From assembly GCA_903875605.1 (NCBI GenBank), contig CAIQWT010000076.1:25251-89250 (forward strand): a DNA stretch of 64,000 nucleotides. The letters run 5' to 3'. Below are positions 29,713-39,043 of this stretch, piece after piece. How positions within the stretch are numbered: position 1 is the first letter of the stretch; each line of letters begins with the position of its first letter. Under the pieces are notes generated by a model. That model saw nothing but the letters and a program-made list of their open reading frames with translations, was not told the origin of the DNA and searched no databases. The translations under genes were made by a program, and so were the position numbers. The DNA is from an uncultured Geobacteraceae bacterium. Its GTDB lineage: Bacteria > Desulfobacterota > Desulfuromonadia > Geobacterales > Pseudopelobacteraceae.

Positions 29713-30516
29713 ATGATTAAGATAGCTGTATGCGGCGCTGCGGGACGTATGGGACAGCGCATTATTACTACCATAATTGAAACCGAAGGGGCCCTGTTCA
29801 GTGGTGCACTGGAGCGCCCGTGTCACCCTCAAATCGGCCATGATGCTGGATTGTTGGCCGGTTGCGGCACAACAGGAGTTCACATTAGTGACTGCCTCAA
29901 TAGCGTTGTCGCTGCCGGTGATGTGCTGATAGATTTTACCTCGCCTAAGGTGTCGCTCAAAAACCTGGAAATATGTTCCCTGAACAAAAAGGCCATCGTT
30001 ATCGGTTCCACTGGCTTTACTCCAGAAGAGCGGGCTTTTGCTGCTGAACTGGCTAAAGAAATCCCTGTGGTGCTGGCCCCTAATATGTCGGTCGGCGTCA
30101 ACGTCTGTTTCAAGGTTTTGAAAGATGTGGCCAGAATACTGGGTGATGATTTTGATGTGGAGATTGTTGAGCTGCACCACAACAAAAAGAAAGATTCCCC
30201 CTCCGGAACCGCTGTACGCATGGGTGAAGTTGTGGCGGAGGCGTTGGGACGTGACTACAAAAAGGTTGCCAACTTTCACCGTGAAGGGATTTGCGGTGAG
30301 CGAACTAAAGAAGAGATCGGCATGCAGACCGTGCGTGGTGGCGACATCGTCGGTGAACACACCGTATACTTCATCGGCCAGGGTGAGCGCATTGAAATCT
30401 CCCACCGCGCCATGACTCGTGACATGTTTGCGCGTGGCAGTGTGCGTGCTGCCAAGTGGGTGGTCGGGCAGAAGCCCGGGCTGTATGACATGCAGGATGT
30501 ACTTGGATTGAAGTGA
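29713..30516 (+). CDS. dapB: DapB, 4-hydroxy-tetrahydrodipicolinate reductase
   Basis: This 267-residue enzyme starts at ATG 29713 (MIKIAVCGAAGRMG), AGGAG lying 7-8 bases before it; the longer in-frame reading from 29665 is rejected because it lacks a ribosome site and adds nothing conserved. The NAD(P)-binding motif is GAAGRMGQ, and the substrate-binding and catalytic motif is ELHHNKKKDSPSGTA. GSTGFTPEE and APNMSVGVNV are also typical. It reduces the DapA product. It is third in the operon, 58 bases after dapA. Confidence 0.97.
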   Translation: MIKIAVCGAAGRMGQRIITTIIETEGALFSGALERPCHPQIGHDAGLLAGCGTTGVHISDCLNSVVAAGDVLIDFTSPKVSLKNLEICSLNKKAIVIGSTGFTPEERAFAAELAKEIPVVLAPNMSVGVNVCFKVLKDVARILGDDFDVEIVELHHNKKKDSPSGTAVRMGEVVAEALGRDYKKVANFHREGICGERTKEEIGMQTVRGGDIVGEHTVYFIGQGERIEISHRAMTRDMFARGSVRAAKWVVGQKPGLYDMQDVLGLK

Positions 30517-30567
30517 CTTTTCATTATTTGTGACAACGAAAGAAAATATGTGGAGGATTAATCTGTA

Positions 30568-31800
30568 ATGGCAAAAATCAACGATAACTACCTGAAGTTG
30601 AAAGCAGGTTACCTGTTTCCTGAAATTGGTCGCCGTGTACGCGCTTTTGCCGAGGCCAACCCGACTGCCAAAGTAATCCGACTGGGCATAGGTGATGTTA
30701 CCCGCCCGCTGGCGCCGGCTGTGTTGAAGGCTTTTCACGCAGCAGTCGATGATCTGGCTACGGTCGAGCACTTTGCCGGTTACGGCCCGGAGCAGGGATA
30801 TGACTGGCTGATCAATGCCATCATTGAAAAATCCTACAAGCCTTTGGGTGTGTCACTGAAAACAGAAGAGATGTTTATCTCAGACGGTTCGAAATGCGAC
30901 TGTGCCAATATTCTGGATATTTTTGCCATGGACAACATTGTGGCTATCGGCGATCCGGTCTATCCGGTCTACAATGATACGAACGTCATGATCGGGCGCA
31001 CCGGTGAAGCTGACGACAAGGGCTATTACCAAAACATTGTGTATCTGCCGTGCAACGAAGCCAATGGCTTCATTCCTGCTCTGCCGACCGGCAAAGTTGA
31101 CATCATCTATCTCTGCTTCCCTAATAACCCGACTGGAGTCGTGGCAAGTAAGGCTGAGCTGCAGAAATGGGTTGATTATGCAATTGCCAATGACGCCGTT
31201 ATCTTCTTTGATGCCGCCTACGAGGCATTCATCACAGATCCGGACATTCCTCACTCTATATACGAGATCGAAGGGGCTAAAAAGTGCGCCATCGAATTCC
31301 GCTCGTTCTCAAAAACAGCCGGTTTTACAGGTGTTCGCTGTGGTTTAGTGGTTGTACCGAAAGAGGTTATGGGTACCACGTCAACCGGAGAGCGTTACAG
31401 TTTCAATAATCTCTGGCTTCGTCGTACCACCACCAAGTTCAATGGTGCATCCTACCCCGTGCAGAAGGCCGCGGCCGCGGTTTATTCCGACGAAGGTTGG
31501 GCGCAGACCAAAGAGACCGTTGATTATTACATGGAGAACGCCCGAATTATCCGTGAAGGTCTTACGGAAGTGGGCGTAACAATCTTCGGCGGTGTTAACG
31601 CGCCGTATATCTGGCTCAAAACTCCGGGCGGCATGACCAGTTGGGAGTTCTTCGACAAGCTGCTGACGGAATGCAACGTGGTCGGCACTCCCGGTTCCGG
31701 TTTTGGCCCCAGCGGCGAAGGTTACTTCCGCCTCTCGGCCTTTGGTAATCGGGATAACGTGATTGAGGCGGTTGCGCGGATTAAGCAGAATCTGAAGTAA
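30568..31800 (+). CDS. dapL: DapL, LL-diaminopimelate aminotransferase
   Basis: This 410-residue class I PLP aminotransferase converts tetrahydrodipicolinate directly to LL-DAP, bypassing the succinylase or acetylase steps. Motifs are [41 protein letters not shown], and the PLP Lys in [15 protein letters not shown]. The whole length and the YLFPEI start are DapL-type rather than AspAT-type. GGAGG lies 11 bases before ATG 30568. It is last in the operon and followed by a clear terminator. With LysA, DapA and DapB here, only a DAP epimerase (DapF) is missing for lysine synthesis. Confidence 0.98.
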   Translation: MAKINDNYLKLKAGYLFPEIGRRVRAFAEANPTAKVIRLGIGDVTRPLAPAVLKAFHAAVDDLATVEHFAGYGPEQGYDWLINAIIEKSYKPLGVSLKTEEMFISDGSKCDCANILDIFAMDNIVAIGDPVYPVYNDTNVMIGRTGEADDKGYYQNIVYLPCNEANGFIPALPTGKVDIIYLCFPNNPTGVVASKAELQKWVDYAIANDAVIFFDAAYEAFITDPDIPHSIYEIEGAKKCAIEFRSFSKTAGFTGVRCGLVVVPKEVMGTTSTGERYSFNNLWLRRTTTKFNGASYPVQKAAAAVYSDEGWAQTKETVDYYMENARIIREGLTEVGVTIFGGVNAPYIWLKTPGGMTSWEFFDKLLTECNVVGTPGSGFGPSGEGYFRLSAFGNRDNVIEAVARIKQNLK

Positions 31801-31809
31801 CTATTGCAA

Positions 31810-31841
31810 GCTGAAGGGTGCTGATTTTAGCACCCTTCAGC
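31810..31841 (+). terminator. Terminator after dapL
   Basis: A 13-bp perfect stem GCTGAAGGGTGCT/AGCACCCTTCAGC with a 6-base loop (GATTTT) is followed by CATTTTACC. It ends the lysine operon. Confidence 0.9.
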
Positions 31842-31866
31842 CATTTTACCTGTCCACAATCATCCC

Positions 31867-31895
31867 TTGACTGGTCTTACCTTTTCTGGAATAAT
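31867..31895 (+). promoter_or_regulatory. Promoter of the amino-acid ABC operon
   Basis: TTGACT (31867-31872) and AATAAT (31890-31895) are separated by 17 bases, each one base off consensus, 41 bases before the solute-binding protein start. Confidence 0.65.
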
Positions 31896-31935
31896 CCCGT
31901 CGCTTTTTCAAATCTTTGTTTGGGGAGATCAATAA

Positions 31936-32727
31936 ATGAATAAACTGTTATTTCTGTTGTCGTGCTTTGCTCTGTCGCTGTTTGCTGTTAGTTCTTTCGC
32001 TGGCGATGGTTCCTGGGACAAGGTCAAAAAAGATGGCAAGCTTGTGGTTGGCCTTGATGATTCCTTCCCGCCGATGGGGTACCGTCAGGCGGATGGTAAG
32101 CTGGTCGGCTTTGATATCGATGCTGCTGAAGAGGTCGGTAAACGGCTTAGTATCAAGATAGAGTGGCAGCCTACCGCCTGGGATGGAGTAATACACTCAC
32201 TTGACGCCAAAAAATTTGACTGTATCTGGAATGGCATGACCATCACAGATGAGCGGGCTACACAGGTCGCCTTCAGTAAGCCGTACATCATGGACGGTCA
32301 GATTGCTATCGTCAATTTCAAAGAAAAGCGATTCAAAGGGCTTAAGGATCTCAAAAACTTCAAAGCCGGTACTCAAAAGGGCTCATCCGGTATTCAGGCC
32401 GTCAAGAAGTTGGCAAATGCACCGACCGAAGTTAAGGAATACGAAGATTATCCCAAGGCATTGCTTGACCTGGAAGCCGCCCGTATAGACGTAGTTGTCG
32501 TGGATAATGTTACCGGCCGTGACATGATTGCCAAACGTCCAGGCAAGTTCAAAATCATCCCCGGCATGATCAGCGTTGAGCCTTTCGGTGTGGCCTTCCG
32601 TAAGGGTGACAGCGATCTGCGTGAAAAAGTACAGCAGGCACTTGATAAAATGGTTAAGGACGGTTCTATGGCTAAAATATCACGTAAATGGTTTGCTGAA
32701 GATCTGACTAATCCCAAGAAATTTTAG
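31936..32727 (+). CDS. Polar amino-acid ABC transporter, solute-binding protein
   Basis: This is a 263-residue periplasmic protein. The signal peptide (about residues 1-22, cleaved after SSFAG) precedes a type II SBP fold with VGLDDSFPPMGYRQADGKLVGFDIDAAEEV, WDGVIHSLDAKKFDCIWNGMTITDERA in parts, and GTQKGSSG. The GFDIDAAEEV motif and a Thr-Asp-Glu-Arg stretch are typical of polar amino-acid binders (glutamine, arginine, histidine type), so a specific ligand is not claimed. GGGGAG lies 9 bases ahead of the ATG. It begins the operon with permease and ATPase. Confidence 0.93.
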   Translation: MNKLLFLLSCFALSLFAVSSFAGDGSWDKVKKDGKLVVGLDDSFPPMGYRQADGKLVGFDIDAAEEVGKRLSIKIEWQPTAWDGVIHSLDAKKFDCIWNGMTITDERATQVAFSKPYIMDGQIAIVNFKEKRFKGLKDLKNFKAGTQKGSSGIQAVKKLANAPTEVKEYEDYPKALLDLEAARIDVVVVDNVTGRDMIAKRPGKFKIIPGMISVEPFGVAFRKGDSDLREKVQQALDKMVKDGSMAKISRKWFAEDLTNPKKF

Positions 32728-32730
32728 CCG

Positions 32731-33753
32731 GTGGAAGTTTTAATTAAATATTTAATCAGCAGGGCTTTTGTAGCCCTGCTTTTTTTGTGTACGCTAACCG
32801 GAATCTGTTCAGCGGCAGGTGATTATGATCAGCTCTTTCGCCAGTCCAGTGATTTGATGGCTCAGGGTGATCTGGACGGCGCTTTGTTGCTGCTTAGGCA
32901 GATCCCGGCCCCCGTCGCTGGTGAAGAGGCTGGCGCCTTTGTCTCCAGTCGTATGCAGGCTGGCCGTATTCTCGCATCGCAGAATGAAACAAACAAGGCA
33001 ATCGCCGTTTGTCAGGAGGTGCTGAAACTTTTCCCTGATAACAGTGAGGCCCGCAACTTTGTAGCGGCATTAAAAGATCAGCTCAAGCCCGGTTGGCACA
33101 CTGTCCTGGCCGACACTCTGCGCTTTTTGCCTTCCCTGGCCAAGGGAGCGCTGATGACGCTGCTGCTGGTGCTCTGCACTATGCTGGTTTCACCTCTCGG
33201 AGGACTGCTGATTGCGCTTGGGCGCATCAGTACTCTGCGCCCTGTTTCGGGCGTCTGCTGGTTCATTATCTGGTTCTTCCGCGGTACCCCGCTGCTCCTG
33301 CAACTTTTCTTTATCTATTACGGTCTGCCATCGCTTGGTATAACTCTGTCGCCGTTTACCTCTGCAGTAATCGGACTTGGTCTTAACTACTCGGCCTATC
33401 TGGGTGAGATCATCCGTGGTGCAATCCAAAGCATCGATCATGGTCAGATGGAGGCGGCAAAAGCTATCGGCATGGGCTATGGGCAAGCCATGAGGCGTGT
33501 CATTATCCCACAGACCTACAAGCGCCTGATGCCGCCAGTAGGGAACGAGTTTATTGCTCTGATCAAGGACACTGCTCTGGTCTCAACTATTGCTATGGTT
33601 GAGCTGATGAGAGCTGCTGATCAGCTTTTTAACACATATTTCAATATCACGGCACTGGCACTTGCGGCGGTCATTTATCTAGTGCTTACTACCATCTTCA
33701 CTTTTATATTTGAAAAGATCGAGTATCGGGCAGGAATTTATGAACAACGCTGA
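32731..33753 (+). CDS. Amino-acid ABC permease with periplasmic TPR-like N-terminal extension
   Basis: This 340-residue protein starts at GTG 32731, three bases after the SBP stop. Residues 1-27 are a signal or anchor helix. Residues about 28-115 look like a TPR/helical repeat (LFRQSSDLMAQGDLDGALLLL and TNKAIAVCQEVLKLFPDNSEARNFV), and the HisM-type permease with five helices and the EAA loop (EAAKAIGMGYGQAMRRVIIP) occupies about 120-335. Normal HisM/GlnP permeases are 215-240 residues and lack the front part. The fusion may place a protein-binding domain in the periplasm next to the channel. The GTG lacks an obvious ribosome site and probably relies on coupling to the SBP gene. Confidence 0.85.
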   Translation: MEVLIKYLISRAFVALLFLCTLTGICSAAGDYDQLFRQSSDLMAQGDLDGALLLLRQIPAPVAGEEAGAFVSSRMQAGRILASQNETNKAIAVCQEVLKLFPDNSEARNFVAALKDQLKPGWHTVLADTLRFLPSLAKGALMTLLLVLCTMLVSPLGGLLIALGRISTLRPVSGVCWFIIWFFRGTPLLLQLFFIYYGLPSLGITLSPFTSAVIGLGLNYSAYLGEIIRGAIQSIDHGQMEAAKAIGMGYGQAMRRVIIPQTYKRLMPPVGNEFIALIKDTALVSTIAMVELMRAADQLFNTYFNITALALAAVIYLVLTTIFTFIFEKIEYRAGIYEQR

Positions 33754-34516
33754 TCAACCACTTCTAAAGCTGGAAAATATCACGAAACGATTTAAGAATC
33801 TGACTGCAGTCAATGCTGTGAATCTGGAAGTCGCCACTGGTGAAAAGTTGGTAATCATCGGCCCCTCCGGATCTGGCAAGTCTACCCTGCTTCGCTCAAT
33901 CAACATGCTGGAGGAGATTGAGGAGGGAACAATTCTTTTTGAAGGCCGCGAAGTGGGTTATGTAAAGCACAACGCGAAGCGCCACCTGGACCACCCTCAT
34001 GCGATCAGTACGCTGCGAGCTGAAATCGGCATGGTCTTTCAGCACTTTCATCTTTTTCCGCACATGACTGTGCTTGGGAACGTGATGGAAGGACCGCTAA
34101 CCGTGCAAAGGAAGTCTGCTGCTGAAGCCCGTACCATTGCAACGGACATGCTGATTAAAGTCGGACTTTCCGACAAACGTGATGTGTTTCCTGCTACCCT
34201 GTCAGGTGGACAGAAACAGCGGGTTGCAATCGCCCGTGCTCTGGCCATGCGCCCCAAGCTTATGTTGTTCGACGAGCCGACCTCGGCCCTCGATCCGGAG
34301 CTGGTCGGTGAAGTTTTTGATACAATTCACACCCTTGCTGATGAAGGTATGACTATGATTATTGTCACCCACCACATGGGCTTTGCGCGGGAACTCGCAG
34401 ACCGGGTTATCTTTATGGAATCGGGTAACTTCCTGGCTCAGGGAACAGCTGACGAGCTTTTCAGTAAAGGGCAGGACAATGAAAGAATCAGAGGATTTCT
34501 CAATCGCTTACTGTAA
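33740..34516 (+). CDS. Amino-acid ABC transporter ATPase (GlnQ-like)
   Basis: This 258-residue ATPase starts at ATG 33740, overlapping the permease gene by 14 bases. Walker A is GPSGSGKST, the Q-loop is MVFQHFHLFPHMTV, the signature is LSGGQKQRVAIARAL, Walker B is LMLFDEPTSALDPE, and the H-loop is VTHHMGFA. It powers import through the preceding permease. The start is placed by context and by the fold beginning at LLKLENITKRF; AGGA lies just before it. The 3' end overlaps the PBP gene start by 38 bases. Confidence 0.95.
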   Translation: MNNADQPLLKLENITKRFKNLTAVNAVNLEVATGEKLVIIGPSGSGKSTLLRSINMLEEIEEGTILFEGREVGYVKHNAKRHLDHPHAISTLRAEIGMVFQHFHLFPHMTVLGNVMEGPLTVQRKSAAEARTIATDMLIKVGLSDKRDVFPATLSGGQKQRVAIARALAMRPKLMLFDEPTSALDPELVGEVFDTIHTLADEGMTMIIVTHHMGFARELADRVIFMESGNFLAQGTADELFSKGQDNERIRGFLNRLL

Positions 34517-36440
34517 AAATTTAACATACCGAATTGCATCAGGCTTTCTCCTGCTCTTGCTCCTGATCTCACCTGCTCAGGCACAGGATGCAATAGCCAC
34601 CTATCCGATTCTTCCTACCGGTTATACGTCTCTTAAGATTTTTGATAACCAGGGGCGCTTTGTCGGCCGGATTCTGCCGGAGAAACGCTACTGGGTTGCC
34701 ATTGATCGAATTCCTGCCTTTCTGCAAAAGGCTGTGGTCGCTGTTGAAGACGCCCGCTTTTATGAACATGGTGGAATAGATATTCGCGGAATTGCCAGGG
34801 CGTTAGTGAAAGATGTTGTTAAGCGGAGATTGGCTGAGGGGGGCTCTACGATCACCCAGCAGTTGATCAAAAACAGGCATCTGTCCGGTGCTAAAACCAT
34901 AGAGCGTAAAATAGACGAAGCGCGAATGGCCATAGAATATGAGGGTAAATACAGTAAACAGCAGATTCTGGAGATGTATTTCAACGAAATTTATTACGGC
35001 AACGGTGCATGGGGTATTGCCCAGGCCTCACGTCTTTATTTCGACAAAAGCCCGGAAGAGCTAAATGAGGCCGAGTGTGCCATGTTAGCCGGGGTACAGA
35101 AAAACCCGTCCCGTTACAATCCGCTCGGGAAACCGGTAAATGTCACGGGGCGACGAGATGTCGTACTCAAGCGAATGGTGGCTCTGAATATAATTACCCA
35201 ACGGCAGAGTGACACTTTGCGAGCCAATCCACCGCCTGTTATCAAGCCGGGGCAGGCTCCGCATTATCTCGCCCTTATACGGAGTAAACTTATAGAACGG
35301 TACGGGATCGAGATAACTGAACAGGGGGGGCTGGAAGTGACCGCAGCACTGGATTTAAGTCTCCAGAAGCAAGCGGAACAGGCTCTGCATGATGGAATCA
35401 AGAGAATCTCACCCGATCTGCAGGGGGCATTAATTTGCCTTGATACTGCCACCGGAAATATCCTTGCGGCCGTCGGCGGTACCGATGTTGCCAAGAGTGG
35501 CTTTAATCGTGCCTTCCTCGCCAAACGTCAGCCCGGTTCGGCTATCAAGCCGCTTCTCTATGCCGCCGCGCTGGAAAAAGGGCTTACCGCCGGCAGTGTC
35601 TGGAATGATACGCCCGTCGCCTACAATCGTGGAAATAATGAAACATGGAAGCCGCTGAATTACGGGCGGGAAGTTTTGGGTGATCTGTCCCTCAGGCAGG
35701 CGCTGGCTCATTCAAGCAACGTAATTGCGGTAAAGTTGCTGGATTCTGTAGGAGTCCCGTATTTCATCGATTTTGCGGGTAAAATGGGAGTGCCGCTACG
35801 AGCCGAAAACGGACTCTCGCTGGCTCTCGGGACTGATGAAGTGACTTTAAATGATCTGGTCCTGGCGTATGCGCCACTGGCCACTGGTGGCACTCGCCCC
35901 GAAGCCAGGCTAATAGTCAGGATTTACGACCGCAGTCGCCGCAGTTGGGCCGAGAACCCGCCTGTAATGACTCCGGTCCTGTCGCCGGCGACCGCCTACG
36001 TCACCACCCTGATGCTCAAAGATGTCATGACTTACGGCACGGCTAAATCGCTCAAAAAATTCAGTCAGGGATATCCCTCTGCCGGTAAGACCGGTACTAC
36101 CGATGATTATCGCGATGCCTGGTTTGTCGGCTATACCCCCCGTATCGTTACCGGCGTCTGGGCTGGATATGACAAGCCCCGACCGGGCGGGAAAGGTTTT
36201 ACCGGCGGTGGGGTTGCCGCACCCATCTGGGAACGCTTTATGCGCAAGGTTGTGACGGTAAAGCCGGCCGAAGAGTTCCCGAGACCGGAGGGTGTTGTCA
36301 CTGCAGTTATCGATCCTGTGACCGGCTACCTGGCGATGCCGGAATGCCCGGTGAAACGGGATGAATATTTTATTGCAGGAACTGAACCTACCGAGTATTG
36401 CCAGGTACATGTCGGAGCTACAGAGCACCTAACCCCTTGA
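34479..36440 (+). CDS. Penicillin-binding protein 1A-type glycosyltransferase/transpeptidase
   Basis: This is a 653-residue bifunctional cell-wall synthase. The ATG at 34479 lies inside the ABC ATPase gene (38-base overlap), with GGACA ahead of it. An N-terminal hydrophobic segment (about residues 19-35) ends SPAQAQ and could be a cleavable signal peptide. The GT51 domain has VAVEDARFYEHGGIDIRG and GGSTITQQLIKN; the transpeptidase domain has SxxK in QPGSAIKPL, SSN in HSSNVIAVKL, and KTG in AGKTGTTDDYRDAWFVGY. It is shorter than PBP1A of E. coli and has no OB or extra C-terminal domains; the CPVK..EPTEYC end is retained. It sits beyond the ABC operon, possibly read from the same transcript. 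Confidence 0.92.
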   Translation: MKESEDFSIAYCKNLTYRIASGFLLLLLLISPAQAQDAIATYPILPTGYTSLKIFDNQGRFVGRILPEKRYWVAIDRIPAFLQKAVVAVEDARFYEHGGIDIRGIARALVKDVVKRRLAEGGSTITQQLIKNRHLSGAKTIERKIDEARMAIEYEGKYSKQQILEMYFNEIYYGNGAWGIAQASRLYFDKSPEELNEAECAMLAGVQKNPSRYNPLGKPVNVTGRRDVVLKRMVALNIITQRQSDTLRANPPPVIKPGQAPHYLALIRSKLIERYGIEITEQGGLEVTAALDLSLQKQAEQALHDGIKRISPDLQGALICLDTATGNILAAVGGTDVAKSGFNRAFLAKRQPGSAIKPLLYAAALEKGLTAGSVWNDTPVAYNRGNNETWKPLNYGREVLGDLSLRQALAHSSNVIAVKLLDSVGVPYFIDFAGKMGVPLRAENGLSLALGTDEVTLNDLVLAYAPLATGGTRPEARLIVRIYDRSRRSWAENPPVMTPVLSPATAYVTTLMLKDVMTYGTAKSLKKFSQGYPSAGKTGTTDDYRDAWFVGYTPRIVTGVWAGYDKPRPGGKGFTGGGVAAPIWERFMRKVVTVKPAEEFPRPEGVVTAVIDPVTGYLAMPECPVKRDEYFIAGTEPTEYCQVHVGATEHLTP

Positions 36441-36498
36441 CGGTACCGCCTCTAGAGGTGTATTTCTATAAAATTAGCATGTCATCCGGAGGGTGGAT

Positions 36499-38205
36499 AT
36501 GATTAAGCTGTTATGGTCAGGTCTCGTAATACTGCAGCTTTTGGCCGGCTGCGGTTTTGATGGGACTGCAACCCGAAAAAATGACTTTACTCCGTTGACT
36601 TCAATCGAAATTGTAGCGGTTTCTTCTACTATTGCTGCGGGTACATCGACCAAGCTTACGGTAAAAGGCAATTACTCCGGGTTGTTCACTAATGATGTTA
36701 CGGATCAGGTAGTCTGGTCGAGCGCAACCCCGGGCGTGACGTTTACTACAACAACCAATAACAACCGGGTTACCGGAACCAATACCGGTACGGTAATTCT
36801 GACCGCCACTGTGGGAACATTAACAGTAAACTATACGTTAACGGTGAGTTCGGCGACGGTCTCCAGCATGACGATCACTCCCGCCGCTTCAACAACCGCT
36901 AAAGGTTTGACCAGGCAATTTACCGCCAACGGCACTTTCTCTGATTTAACAACACAGGATCTGACTTTTGACGCTGTTTGGGATTCGAGCGATAAAACAG
37001 TGGCCACAATCGACGATCCTGCTAATAAAGGACTTGCCCATGCAGTTGCCATCGGAACGTCTACGGTCAGCGCAACTTTTGGTAGTGTGAGTGGCATTAC
37101 TGCTATGGACGTCACGAAAGCGGCACTTCTGTCAATAGCCGTGACGCCGAATCCCGCAACCATCCTGACGATCTCCACTACTAAATTTAAGGCTACTGGA
37201 AGTTATACCGACGGAACCACTCCGGATATTACGTCTCTGGTAACCTGGAGTTCGTCCACTCCTGCCTGTGCTACTATTATTCCTGCCGATGGATTGATCA
37301 CAGCACTCACGCAGGGAACAACCACAATCAGTGCCAGTTTAGAAACTTTCAGCGGGACATCGGCTCTTAAGGTTACGGGAGGCAATCTTACATCAATTAC
37401 GCTCTCTCCTTCGACCCCCACTCTGGTCAAGGATACGCTTGTTCGCGTGATCGCTACTGGTACCTTTAGCAATAGTACTACCCGAGACATTAGTGGCGCT
37501 GTCGAGTGGTCACTAGCCGATCCGTCTAAAGCGACGGTGTCTAAGTCTGGAGGTAACCTGGCATTGCTTAGCGCCACTGCGGTTACATCCACTCCCACAG
37601 CAATTTCGGCCAAATCAGGTACTGTAACCTCTTCCACCACCAACCTGACAGTCACCGCTCCAACGCTTCAGGCTCTTACCATTTCACCTGTGAAACTTGA
37701 CTTGACAGCCGGAACAAGCGGTCGCTTTACTGTGATGGCCAACTACAGTAACGGTTCGAGTCAGGAAGTCACCTTCAGCAGTGTCTGGGCATCCAGTGAT
37801 GCTGCGAAGTCAGTTGTAGGTAATAGCGGTATTAATAAGGGGCGGGTCACCGGAATTGCTGCCACTATTGTTCCCGCCACTATAACAGCATCTTATGGTG
37901 GAAAGGATATTGCGGCTGTTGCGACTGTTGCTGCACGAACACTCAATACTCTGACAATTTCTGCGCCATCCGCTTCAGTTGCTTCCGGCAACCAGTTCAA
38001 ATATTCTGCGACTGCTACTTACCTTGATGGTGCTGTCAAGGATGTTACCGAAGAGACAGTCTGGTCGATAGACAAGCCGAATGTTGCCATCATTGCTGAT
38101 AGCACAAACCAACCGGGTCAGGTTTTCGCGGTAGACAGCGGGGTGGCGACACTTACTGCCACTTTTGGTGACAAAAGCCAAACAGTTACGATCACAGTGC
38201 CTTAA
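36499..38205 (+). CDS. Ig-like (BIG2) repeat lipoprotein
   Basis: This is a 568-residue exported protein. ATG 36499 is 6 bases after GGAGG. A lipoprotein signal (LVILQLLAGCGFDG, lipobox LAG-Cys) is followed by about six tandem Ig-like BIG2 repeats of 85-95 residues, each with a conserved core such as LTVKGNYSG...TDQVVWSS or FKATGSYTDGTTPDITSLVTWSSSTP, GTTTISAS and related ends. Composition is Thr/Ser/Ala-rich. It is likely anchored to the outer membrane and could bind surfaces or glycans, but this is inference. A beta-barrel gene follows 39 bases later. There is no enzyme domain. Confidence 0.88.
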   Translation: MIKLLWSGLVILQLLAGCGFDGTATRKNDFTPLTSIEIVAVSSTIAAGTSTKLTVKGNYSGLFTNDVTDQVVWSSATPGVTFTTTTNNNRVTGTNTGTVILTATVGTLTVNYTLTVSSATVSSMTITPAASTTAKGLTRQFTANGTFSDLTTQDLTFDAVWDSSDKTVATIDDPANKGLAHAVAIGTSTVSATFGSVSGITAMDVTKAALLSIAVTPNPATILTISTTKFKATGSYTDGTTPDITSLVTWSSSTPACATIIPADGLITALTQGTTTISASLETFSGTSALKVTGGNLTSITLSPSTPTLVKDTLVRVIATGTFSNSTTRDISGAVEWSLADPSKATVSKSGGNLALLSATAVTSTPTAISAKSGTVTSSTTNLTVTAPTLQALTISPVKLDLTAGTSGRFTVMANYSNGSSQEVTFSSVWASSDAAKSVVGNSGINKGRVTGIAATIVPATITASYGGKDIAAVATVAARTLNTLTISAPSASVASGNQFKYSATATYLDGAVKDVTEETVWSIDKPNVAIIADSTNQPGQVFAVDSGVATLTATFGDKSQTVTITVP

Positions 38206-38244
38206 CGTTGGGATAAGAGTAGTTTAAGCCATGAAAAGGATAAT

Positions 38245-38895
38245 ATGAAACAAATCAGCCAGGTAATAATTATCTTCAGTCTGTCTGTACTTCTCTATGG
38301 ACAGGCTGCCGCTCAACATTCTGGTCCATACGCGGGTGCTTTCATTGGCGGAAATGCGTTGCTTAATGCCAAGGGGGCCGACTCAGTTGGCAACTTTGGC
38401 CTCTCATTTGATAAAGCACTCACGGGGAGCGCCGTGCTTGGTTGGGACTTTGAACCTGGTAATCCTGCGGGGGAGGGGCGTATAGAGCTTGAATACAGTC
38501 GGCGCAGCAATCCGCTTAATCGGGCCAGGTTTGCAGAAGGCAGTTTTAAGGCTGGAGGCAGTGTCACTGCTGACAGTTTGCTGGTCAATTTCTTCGGGGT
38601 GCACCACGATGGCAGTAGGTTTGCACCTTATATCGGTGCCGGTGTCGGCGTCGGCAGGATTGAGTCGGCTAGCCTGACTGTAACCGGTGCGCCATTAGCC
38701 AATGACTCAGCAGTAGTTCTTGCATGCCAGTTGGGAGCAGGTATTGATTATGCGTTGACAGACTATTTGAATGTTGATCTTGGCTATCGTTTTTTCAGCA
38801 GTTCCAAGCCAACCTTTACTGAAGTCAACGGGCATACCTTCGCTATGAATTATGTCAACCACACTGCCGTTATTGGTTTACGGGTCGGCTTTTAG
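38245..38895 (+). CDS. Outer-membrane beta-barrel protein
   Basis: This 216-residue protein has a cleavable signal peptide (about residues 1-23, QAAAQ). The remainder alternates polar/hydrophobic residues in about eight strands with OmpA-like features: GPYAGAFIGGNAL, RIELEYSRRSNP, FAPYIGAGVGVG, DYALTDYLNVDLGYRFF, and a terminal strand ending VIGLRVGF, with the C-terminal Phe expected for BAM recognition. It is probably an 8-stranded porin-like or adhesive barrel. It is 39 bases after the BIG2 lipoprotein and may be co-transcribed. Specific function is unknown. Confidence 0.85.
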   Translation: MKQISQVIIIFSLSVLLYGQAAAQHSGPYAGAFIGGNALLNAKGADSVGNFGLSFDKALTGSAVLGWDFEPGNPAGEGRIELEYSRRSNPLNRARFAEGSFKAGGSVTADSLLVNFFGVHHDGSRFAPYIGAGVGVGRIESASLTVTGAPLANDSAVVLACQLGAGIDYALTDYLNVDLGYRFFSSSKPTFTEVNGHTFAMNYVNHTAVIGLRVGF

Positions 38896-39043
38896 CTTCA
38901 TTGTGTCGATGGCTCGTCTCTGGATTGTTTCTCCGCGTATCTCGCCTTCTGCGCCGCCAGCCAGCCCGGCCACCAAAGAAAGTTCCGGCAGCCGTAAGGA
39001 CCCAAATAGTGATGGTAACTGCAACTTCACTTGTTGTAAGCAT
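38870..39043 (-). CDS. Possible tiny membrane protein
   Basis: This 57-residue ORF has AGGGAG 7 bases ahead of ATG 39043 on the minus strand. It has one potential membrane helix (VAVTITIWVLTAAGTFFGG) followed by an Arg-rich tail (GRAGWRRRRRDTRRN). It matches no family I know. It overlaps the barrel gene end by 26 bases in the opposite direction. The FNR-type box at 39110-39123 lies upstream, which lends weak support to its being expressed. It could be a chance ORF. Confidence 0.35.
   Translation of the reverse strand: MLTTSEVAVTITIWVLTAAGTFFGGRAGWRRRRRDTRRNNPETSHRHNEAKSRPVNQ

Noticed and set aside
29683..30771. Long minus-strand ORF of 362 codons opposite dapB and dapL
   Set aside because: It is a reverse-strand shadow of dapB with no ribosome site, no family resemblance, and His/Gln-rich composition typical of antisense frames.
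35910..36428. Minus-strand ORF of 172 codons inside the PBP gene
   Set aside because: It is antisense to the conserved transpeptidase domain and shows no signals of its own.
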